64,000 nt of DNA, taken from positions 186,001 through 250,000 of the forward strand of contig JBIQLG010000003.1 of the NCBI GenBank assembly GCA_044464485.1. Reading direction: 5' to 3'. How positions within the stretch are numbered: the stretch's first letter is position 1; each line of letters starts with the position of its first letter. The notes below the pieces were generated by a model. The model ran no database searches and was not told the DNA's origin. It saw only the letters and a list, made by a program, of their open reading frames with translations. This DNA comes from Terrimesophilobacter sp044464485 (lineage in GTDB: Bacteria; Actinomycetota; Actinomycetes; Actinomycetales; Microbacteriaceae). A program made the position numbers and the translations under genes. Of the stretch, positions 27,233-33,389 are shown one piece after another.

Positions 27233-27266
27233 GAGTTCTCCTGGCACTGAAGCGGCGGAACTCCCC

Positions 27267-27454
27267 CTCTGTATTGAGCCTGAGAGTTTCACTAACCTGC
27301 GTCAGCTTTCACCGTGGGCGGAACCGCGGGTGCGGTTCGCTCTCCAGAGTGGCCTGAGTTATGCGGTACTGGTGACCTGAGAGATTGGCAGGGAGGCTTG
27401 CTCCTTCGGTGCCGGATAATTGCGCCAAGGTCTGGTCGCATCCGGCTCTCCCGC
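27267..27454 (-). ncRNA. tandem glycine riboswitch (gcvT element)
   Basis: The leader of gcvT holds two aptamers in tandem. Aptamer I spans 27454-27363: GCGG opens P1 and CCGC closes it, with GGGAGAGCC, then CCGAAGGAGCAAGCCTCCC and AATCTCTCAGG. Aptamer II spans 27349-27267: CTCTGGAGAGC, then CGCCCACGGTGAAAGC and AACTCTCAGG, closed by CAGAG. These are the conserved cores of the glycine riboswitch family. In Gram-positives such elements turn on the glycine cleavage operon when glycine is high. About 34 bases separate the second aptamer from the gcvT start. The expression platform is short; GAGGGGGAG just after aptamer II could be sequestered. Confidence 0.93.
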
Positions 27455-27469
27455 GTAACGTTGCGGCCC

Positions 27470-27498
27470 GATATTTGGTTGTCGCGCAAGCCTATCAA
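27470..27498 (-). promoter_or_regulatory. candidate promoter of the gcv operon
   Basis: Minus strand TTGATA (27493-27498), 17-base spacer, AATATC (27470-27475). Transcription would start near 27463, just ahead of riboswitch P1. The -10 is weak, but the position fits. Confidence 0.45.
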
Positions 27499-27530
27499 GC
27501 TTGCCCGCGCGAGAGCCATCCCCCCGCCAC

Positions 27531-27536
27531 TAGTAT
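27531..27536 (+). promoter_or_regulatory. -10 of leaderless channel gene
   Basis: TAGTAT with six bases before the ATG at 27543, with no ribosome site. Confidence 0.5.
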
Positions 27537-27542
27537 TGCGCC

Positions 27543-29432
27543 ATGTCACAACGGAGTACATCGTCAGTGTCATGGCGCGACCGGTTCCGATACTGGTTCG
27601 ACAACGTGATGGCCCGGGGAACTGTCGCCGTGATGGGGCTCCTCGCGCTGGCCACCGTGGCGTTTGTCGTGGTCATCGCGCTCATCGTCGTGGTGTTCGG
27701 ATTCTTCCCCAAGGGCGAGCATTCGCTCACCTTCTTCGAGGTGTTGTGGGGCAACCTCATGCGCACTCTCGACCCCGGAACAATGGGCGGCGACGAAGGA
27801 TGGACTTTTCGAGCCGCAATGCTCATTGTCACGATTGGCGGCCTCATCATCGTGGCGAGCCTCATCGGTATCATCTCGAGCGGCTTCGACGCAAAGATCG
27901 ACGAGCTTCGCAAAGGCCGGTCACGCGTGCTCGAATCTGATCACACGTTGATTCTCGGCTGGAGCCAGAAAGTTCTACCCATCGTGAGTGAACTGTGCAT
28001 TGCCAACGAGTCGAGGAAGCGGCCGGTGATTGTCATTCTCGCGGACCGCGACAAAGTCGAGATGGAAGACGAAATCAGGGCGCAATTGCCGCGCGGCACC
28101 CGCACACGGGTCATCGTGCGCCGAGGTGACCCGATGGACCTGGGCGATCTCGAACTCGGCAACCCGCACACGGCGCGCAGCATCATCCTCCTCGCCCCCG
28201 AGGGCAGCGAAGACCCGGACTCGATCGTCATCAAGATGGCGCTCGCGCTCACCAACAACCCGCGGCGCGGGCAGCGCACGCTCGATGTAGTCGGGGAGCT
28301 TCAGGAGGCGCGGAATCTCGAGGCCGCGACCCTTGTCGGGCGGAACGAAGTGAGCTGGATTCTTGCGCGCGACCTCATCAGCCGGATCACCGTGCAAACC
28401 TGCCGACAGAGAGGACTCAGCGGCGTGTACACCGACCTGCTCGACTTCGCGGGCGACGAAATCTACTTCGCCGAGGAGCCGAAACTCACCGGTGCGACGT
28501 TCTTCGACGCCCAATTGTCGTTTGCGGATTCCTGCGTGATGGGGATCGTCTCGGGAGAGACGGTGCAGCTGAACCCCGACCCCGCTACCGTGATCAACGC
28601 CGGGGACCGCCTCATCCACCTTGCCGCCGACGACAGCGCCATACGCCTTGCCTCTCCGGGAATTCCGGATGATTCGGTCGTGAGCGTCGAGGCGGATGAG
28701 GATCAGCGGCCGGAGCGCACTCTCGTGCTCGGTTTCAACTCCGACTTCAGAACCATCATGCGGGAGCTCAACGAGTATGTCGCGAAGGGCTCCATCACCA
28801 CCGTCGTCGCCGACATCGACCCGCCGGATTTCCTTCCCCGGGAAAACATGACGGTGAATTTCGTACGGGGAGATACGACGAGTCGTGGCGTGCTCGAAGG
28901 GCTGGACGTACCCTCGTTCGACCACATCATCGTGCTCGCGTACAAGAACCTGGGCGACAACCAGCGCGCGGATGCGAAGACCCTCGTGACTCTCCTGCAT
29001 CTGCGCGAAATCGGCGACCGCGCCGGTGCGCCGTTGAACATCGTGAGCGAGATGCTCGACGACCGCAATCGGGAGATCGCCGAAGTCACCAAGGCCGACG
29101 ATTTCATCGTGAGCGACAAGCTCATCAGCCTCGCGCTCTCGCAGCTTTCCGAGAACCGCCAACTTTCGAGAGTGTTCGACATCCTGTTCGACAGCGACGG
29201 CAGCGAGGTGTACCTCAAACCGGCAGGCCGTTACATCCGCCCGGGCGAATCGGTGGACTTCTATTCCGTGCTGGAGGCGGCGCGCCGACGGGGTGAAACG
29301 GCTATCGGCTACCGGGTCGCCGAGCACGCGTTCGACTCGTCAAAGAGCTACGGTGTGAGGCTTAACCCGCTGAAAACCGACCGGTTGGCGTTCGCTCCCG
29401 CCGACAGAATCATCGTCCTCGCGGAAAGCTAA
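27543..29432 (+). CDS. CASTOR/POLLUX-like putative ion channel with NAD-binding regulatory domains
   Basis: 629 residues. Two membrane helices (about 27-52, VAVMGLLALATVAFVVVIAL, and 88-112, FRAAMLIVTIGGLIIVASLIGII) flank a short pore-like loop (FFEVLWGNLMRTLDPGTMGGDEGW). The cytoplasmic rest has two Rossmann/RCK-like halves beginning HTLILGWSQKVLPIVSELC and RTLVLGFNSDFRTIMREL. This is the layout of bacterial homologues of plant CASTOR/POLLUX nuclear cation channels. It is a potassium- or cation-type channel by similarity; ion choice is not visible. It is divergent from the glycine cleavage operon and overlaps the next, convergent gene by four bases. Confidence 0.85.
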   Translation: MSQRSTSSVSWRDRFRYWFDNVMARGTVAVMGLLALATVAFVVVIALIVVVFGFFPKGEHSLTFFEVLWGNLMRTLDPGTMGGDEGWTFRAAMLIVTIGGLIIVASLIGIISSGFDAKIDELRKGRSRVLESDHTLILGWSQKVLPIVSELCIANESRKRPVIVILADRDKVEMEDEIRAQLPRGTRTRVIVRRGDPMDLGDLELGNPHTARSIILLAPEGSEDPDSIVIKMALALTNNPRRGQRTLDVVGELQEARNLEAATLVGRNEVSWILARDLISRITVQTCRQRGLSGVYTDLLDFAGDEIYFAEEPKLTGATFFDAQLSFADSCVMGIVSGETVQLNPDPATVINAGDRLIHLAADDSAIRLASPGIPDDSVVSVEADEDQRPERTLVLGFNSDFRTIMRELNEYVAKGSITTVVADIDPPDFLPRENMTVNFVRGDTTSRGVLEGLDVPSFDHIIVLAYKNLGDNQRADAKTLVTLLHLREIGDRAGAPLNIVSEMLDDRNREIAEVTKADDFIVSDKLISLALSQLSENRQLSRVFDILFDSDGSEVYLKPAGRYIRPGESVDFYSVLEAARRRGETAIGYRVAEHAFDSSKSYGVRLNPLKTDRLAFAPADRIIVLAES

Positions 29433-29911
29433 TCGTCCGCGCGCAAAGCCAGCCGGACGAGCGGAAGCTCGAAGTCGGGGTCGCCACCATGCAGCGTGGT
29501 CATGATCGCCTTGAGCTCCTTCCACAGGGCGGGATGTGCTGCCTGATATTCGGCCAGAAACGCCGAGGCCTCTTCTGATGGGAGCACCTCGGCCACAGCG
29601 GGCACCCGGCGTCGGAATCCGATGCTCACGTGGCAATTCGGCTCGACGACGAGGTTCTGGAACCACTGGGCGCTGCGACCAAGCGCTGAAGCAATCACGA
29701 CCTCGTGCCTGCTCGGCCGGGTCACCACCTCGAGAACCACGTAGCGCGGTTCCCCCGAATTGCGCCCGACGTGTTCGACCATCACGAGCCGCCGACCGAC
29801 CACGAAGCCGAGCCCCGCACGGTAGATCCAAATCGGCGCGCGCATGAGCCGACGACTCCTGAATGCTTTCGCAATGAGTGACCCTGCCACGACATTCAGG
29901 CTACTCCCCAC
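29429..29911 (-). CDS. DDN/DUF385-family deazaflavin-type nitroreductase
   Basis: 160 residues. IWIYRAGLGFVVGRRLVMVEHVGRNSGEPRYVVLEVV is the family core. SAQWFQNLVVEPNCHVSIG marks the split-barrel fold of F420H2-dependent quinone/nitro reductases. Whether this organism makes F420 is not shown here; some members use other flavins or none. The start is uncertain: GTG at 29911, GTG at 29890 and ATG at 29845 are in frame, the last with AGGAG about ten bases upstream. Confidence 0.72.
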   Translation of the reverse strand: MGSSLNVVAGSLIAKAFRSRRLMRAPIWIYRAGLGFVVGRRLVMVEHVGRNSGEPRYVVLEVVTRPSRHEVVIASALGRSAQWFQNLVVEPNCHVSIGFRRRVPAVAEVLPSEEASAFLAEYQAAHPALWKELKAIMTTLHGGDPDFELPLVRLALRADD

Positions 29912-30003
29912 TTACTTTATGGCGATCGACAAGGAAACCCGCGTCGACCGGCACTGAAATGGTGGTTGCGGACAACCACTTCGATTCGCACAGAGTGCCC
30001 GGG

Positions 30004-30009
30004 TACGCT
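30004..30009 (+). promoter_or_regulatory. candidate -10 of leaderless acyl-CoA dehydrogenase gene
   Basis: TACGCT, seven bases before the GTG at 30017, in a region with no Shine-Dalgarno. Confidence 0.4.
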
Positions 30010-30016
30010 GACGAAC

Positions 30017-31789
30017 GTGAGCGACTACAAAGCACCCATTGCAGACCTGATGTTTTCCCTTGAGCACGTCGTCGGGTATCCGGACGTCGCGGCGCTGCCC
30101 GGATTCGAGCACGCCGACATCGACACGGTGCGCGACATTCTCACCGAGGCCGGCGACTTCATGACGGAAATCGTTGCGCCCACGAACCGCGAGAGCGACA
30201 CCGTCGGTGCCCACCGCAACGACGACGGCAGCGTAACGACACCTCCCGGCTTCATCAAGGCGTATAACGCCTACGTGGAGGCCGGCTGGGGCGGCGTGCC
30301 CCTGCCCGAGGAGTTCGGCGGCGGCGGATTCCCGCGCACCGTCGGACTCATCCTGCAGGAGATGATGCTCTCGGCCAACATGGCCTTCGCGCTGTGCCCT
30401 CTGCTGACCCAGGGCGCGATCGAAGCGCTCCTGAATTATGGAAGCGACGAGCAGAAGAAGACGTTCCTACCCAAGATGGTGACGGGCGAATGGGCCGGAA
30501 CCATGAACCTCACCGAGCCGCAGGCCGGGACGGATGTCGGTGCTCTCACGACCCGCGCCGTCAAGAACGATGACGGCACCTACGCCATCACGGGTCAGAA
30601 GATTTTCATCACGTTCGGCGAGCACGACCTGAGCGAACAGATCGTGCACCTCGTGCTCGCGCGCACGCCAGGGGCGCCAGAGGGAACAAAGGGCATTTCG
30701 TGCTTCATCGTGCCGAAGTTCCTCGTCAACGAGGATGGTTCGCTCGGCGAGCGCAACGCGCTCGAGTGCCTCTCCATCGAGGAGAAGCTCGGCATCCACG
30801 GCTCCCCCACGTGCGTCATGAACTATGACGGCGCCACCGGGTACCTCATCGGCGAAGAGAACAAGGGCATGCGCATCATGTTCGTCATGATGAACAGCGC
30901 GAGGCTCTCCGTCGGAATGCAGGGCGTCTCGGTCGCGGAGCGAGCCTACCAGCAGGCTCTCGCCTACGCGCAGGAGCGGCGGCAGGGGCTCGCGATCGGC
31001 GCCAAGGGCAAGGACTCGGCGATCATCGAGTTCCCGGATGTCCGCCGCATGCTCATGACGCAGAAGGCCTACATCGAAGCCGCGCGCCACCTCATGCTGC
31101 TCAACTCCGCGCACGTGGATGTCAGCACAAACCACCCGGACGAGAAGGTTCGCGCGCGCGCGAACGAGATCGTCGGCATCCTGACGCCGATTTGCAAGAG
31201 CTTTGGCACGGATCTCGGCAACGAGCTCACCTCTCTCGCGCTGCAGATCCACGGCGGAATGGGCTACATCGAAGAGACGGGCGTCGCCCAGCACTACCGC
31301 GATGTGCGCATTGCCGCAATCTACGAGGGCACGAACGGCGTGCAGGCCGCCGACCTCGTCGGTCGAAAGCTCGGCGTGCGGCGCGGAGCATCGTTCAACG
31401 AGTACATCGCCGAGATCGGGTCGCTCGACAAGGAGCTCGCGAAGGCGGGCAGGGGTTTTGCGAGCATCCGCGCGAACCTCGCCGACAGCGTCGCCGCGCT
31501 CAAGAGGACCACTGGGTGGATGCTGCGGCACGGCCTCGGGGACCCGAACTCGATTCTCGCCGGCTCGTCGCCCTACCTGCGGATGTGGGGCGTCACGCTC
31601 GGCGGCTGGCTGCTCGCGAAGGGCGCGTTGGCCGCCGCGGAGTCGGGCGACAAGAAGCTCGCCGAGGAGAAGCTTGTTCTCGCACGATTCTACGCCGAGC
31701 AATTGCTGCCGCAGGCGGCAGCGCTTCAGGGTGCGGCCACTGCGGGCAAGGATGATTTGTTCGCGCTGGACGCCGCCGCACTCGCGTAA
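30017..31789 (+). CDS. FadE5-type acyl-CoA dehydrogenase
   Basis: 590 residues from the GTG at 30017; the frame opens earlier but the earlier residues are not family-like. It is longer than short-chain enzymes (about 380). An N-terminal extension (YKAPIADLMFSLEHVVGY) precedes the fold, then MNLTEPQAGTDVGAL (FAD/substrate), ITGQKIFITFGEHD, and the catalytic-base region IYEGTNGVQA. A C-terminal helical extension follows to the end. This layout matches mycobacterial FadE5-like enzymes of broad acyl-CoA range in beta-oxidation. It is monocistronic, ending 33 bases before a convergent GNAT gene. Confidence 0.9.
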   Translation: MSDYKAPIADLMFSLEHVVGYPDVAALPGFEHADIDTVRDILTEAGDFMTEIVAPTNRESDTVGAHRNDDGSVTTPPGFIKAYNAYVEAGWGGVPLPEEFGGGGFPRTVGLILQEMMLSANMAFALCPLLTQGAIEALLNYGSDEQKKTFLPKMVTGEWAGTMNLTEPQAGTDVGALTTRAVKNDDGTYAITGQKIFITFGEHDLSEQIVHLVLARTPGAPEGTKGISCFIVPKFLVNEDGSLGERNALECLSIEEKLGIHGSPTCVMNYDGATGYLIGEENKGMRIMFVMMNSARLSVGMQGVSVAERAYQQALAYAQERRQGLAIGAKGKDSAIIEFPDVRRMLMTQKAYIEAARHLMLLNSAHVDVSTNHPDEKVRARANEIVGILTPICKSFGTDLGNELTSLALQIHGGMGYIEETGVAQHYRDVRIAAIYEGTNGVQAADLVGRKLGVRRGASFNEYIAEIGSLDKELAKAGRGFASIRANLADSVAALKRTTGWMLRHGLGDPNSILAGSSPYLRMWGVTLGGWLLAKGALAAAESGDKKLAEEKLVLARFYAEQLLPQAAALQGAATAGKDDLFALDAAALA

Positions 31790-31822
31790 GTCACTCTTCG
31801 GCCGGTTGGCATTGCCGGCCGG

Positions 31823-32380
31823 TCAGGCAGCCGAACTCGTGAACTCGGTGGCAAGCATCGCGTAGACGTATTCGCTGCCCCACCGTCCGTTGAACATGTC
31901 GTTCTCGATGAGGTGGGCTTCGCGGCGCATTCCAAGTCGCTCGGCGACCTTGATCGACGCCGTATTCTCCGTGTCGATGCGCGCGAAGACGCGGTGGAAG
32001 CCGAAGTGCCCGAATCCCAGCTGCAGCAGAGCCCCGGCGGCTTCGGTCACGTAACCCTTGCCCATGGAGTCAGGATGCAAGCTCCAGCCGATCTCCGCCT
32101 GCCTCGCCCTCGCGCTTTCGAGTTTGAACAGGATCTCGCCCGCAAGCTCCCTCGCATCCATCGGCTGGATCGCGAGCGTGAAAATGTCGGAGTCCTTCTC
32201 AAACTCGAGTCTCGCGTACTTCGGCATCCGCTCGATGGCTTCCTCCATCGTCATCGGTTCGCGGTACATGTATCGGACCGTCTCCGGCATGCTCCGGTAC
32301 GAGTGATAGCGCACAGCATCCGCCGGTGTGAAGGGGCGAAGGAGGAGCCGTTCCGTTTCGATGGGGAGCTCGAGCGTCAT
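31823..32380 (-). CDS. GNAT-family N-acetyltransferase, RimJ/RimL type
   Basis: 185 residues. LPIETERLLLRPFTPADA at the N-terminus, then GWSLHPDSMGKGYVTEAAGALLQLGFGHFGFHRVFARIDTENTASIKVAERLGMRREA, contain the acetyl-CoA pyrophosphate loop (GKGY) and the conserved N-S-V-E-LGM of the RimJ/L group. The substrate (a protein N-terminus or a small molecule) is unknown. Its ATG overlaps the stop of the DinB gene by four bases, so they form a small operon. Confidence 0.88.
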   Translation of the reverse strand: MTLELPIETERLLLRPFTPADAVRYHSYRSMPETVRYMYREPMTMEEAIERMPKYARLEFEKDSDIFTLAIQPMDARELAGEILFKLESARARQAEIGWSLHPDSMGKGYVTEAAGALLQLGFGHFGFHRVFARIDTENTASIKVAERLGMRREAHLIENDMFNGRWGSEYVYAMLATEFTSSAA

Positions 32381-32958
32381 TGCGCCGCGTCCTCGGCCGC
32401 CCGCTTCAGCGTTGTGACGTAATCAGCCCACCATGCCGAGTCATGTTCGGGGAGGTTGCCGTTGTCGGCGCGCAACCCCGCGTGCCGATCGATCAGTTCG
32501 CGCACGATATCCGCGTGGCCCGCATGACGGGCAGTCTCGTTGATCATGTGCACGAGGATGTGGTGCAAGGTCACCTCTCGGGATTCTGGCGACCACCACT
32601 GCACGACGCCGGGCGCATCCAGCGGGAGTTCGTCGATGGTCTTATCGGCGTGCGCCCATGATCGGTGGTACAGCGAGACGATGTCTGCACGGGACTCCTC
32701 CGGCGTCGCCCACATGTCGGCGTTATCCGGTGCGTCATCCGCAAACCAGGGCAGTGGTTCGCCGGATGGCCTGCCGAAGACGTCGCCGAGGTAGCCGATC
32801 TCTACGCTCGCGACGTGCTTCACGATGCCGAGGAGGTTGGTCCCGGTGGGCGTCATCGGCCAACGCGCTTCGCGCTCGCCCACGCCATCCAGCTTCCAGA
32901 GCAGTGCCTCTCTGGCCTGTTGAAGGTAGCGTTTGAGAGTTTCTTTTTCCGTCAGCAT
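32377..32958 (-). CDS. DinB-family (DUF664) metal-dependent protein
   Basis: 193 residues from the ATG at 32958, which has GGAGGAG seven bases upstream. It is a four-helix DinB fold: GTNLLGIVKHVASVEIGYLGDVFG with the first His, then VTLHHILVHMINETARHAGHADIVRELID giving the H-x3-H metal site. Related actinobacterial proteins act as thiol (mycothiol-type) S-transferases or have unknown roles. The catalytic role here is not shown. Confidence 0.85.
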   Translation of the reverse strand: MLTEKETLKRYLQQAREALLWKLDGVGEREARWPMTPTGTNLLGIVKHVASVEIGYLGDVFGRPSGEPLPWFADDAPDNADMWATPEESRADIVSLYHRSWAHADKTIDELPLDAPGVVQWWSPESREVTLHHILVHMINETARHAGHADIVRELIDRHAGLRADNGNLPEHDSAWWADYVTTLKRAAEDAAQ

Positions 32959-32991
32959 GGCTCGCTCCTCCCGTTCGGCTCGCGGCAACGC

Positions 32992-33141
32992 TCAAGCGCC
33001 GGGTCGCGTTCCATCCACAAATGCTATGAGTTGCGCCGCACCCGCAACAAGGGCAAGAGCGACAAACCACACAACAGCCCACGGGTTGACGGTCGTCGAC
33101 TGCACGGCGCGCATGGCCCCGTTCTCGTCGTGCCGGTTCAC
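32992..33141 (-). CDS. tiny single-span membrane protein
   Basis: 49 residues from a GTG at 33141, too short to be recognised by family. An N-terminal charged stretch (NRHDENGAMRAVQS) precedes one hydrophobic helix (WAVVWFVALALVAGAAQLIAF). An internal ATG also fits as start. It lies 12 bases after the stop of the next tiny membrane gene and is read in the same direction. The pair may be one small operon upstream of DinB. There is no function call. Confidence 0.5.
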   Translation of the reverse strand: MNRHDENGAMRAVQSTTVNPWAVVWFVALALVAGAAQLIAFVDGTRPGA

Positions 33142-33153
33142 CGTTCGGCCGGC

Positions 33154-33333
33154 TCACCGCGGACGGATGACAATAACGCCGGTTACCGCTGCGAGCATGA
33201 ACGGTGCGTACAGCCACCGCTCGTAGCCGGTTCGCAACCCGCCCAGATACTCCATCACCTGCCAGACGCCAAATATCGTGGCGGCGAATGTGACAACGAC
33301 GAGCACAGCGCGCATCACGCCCCACGCGGTCAC
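33154..33333 (-). CDS. small two-span membrane protein
   Basis: 59 residues from a GTG at 33333. Two hydrophobic segments (MRAVLVVVTFAATIFGVWQVMEYL and WLYAPFMLAAVTGVIVI) are joined by a basic loop and end IRPR. A second possible start is the ATG eight residues... five codons later (MRAVL). An 11-codon reading frame beginning ATG ACG GAT (at about 33365) ends in a TGA that overlaps the GTG start, either a coupled mini-ORF or a sign that the annotated N-terminus was shifted by an indel. Confidence 0.55.
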   Translation of the reverse strand: MTAWGVMRAVLVVVTFAATIFGVWQVMEYLGGLRTGYERWLYAPFMLAAVTGVIVIRPR

Positions 33334-33389
33334 TGGTGCGCCCGCGCGGGGTTCTGATCCGTCATGAATGCATGATAACCAGGCGATGG

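Noticed and set aside
28000..29300. 450-codon minus-strand open frame opposite the channel gene
   Set aside because: It mirrors a well-supported gene; the residue composition is that of an antisense frame.
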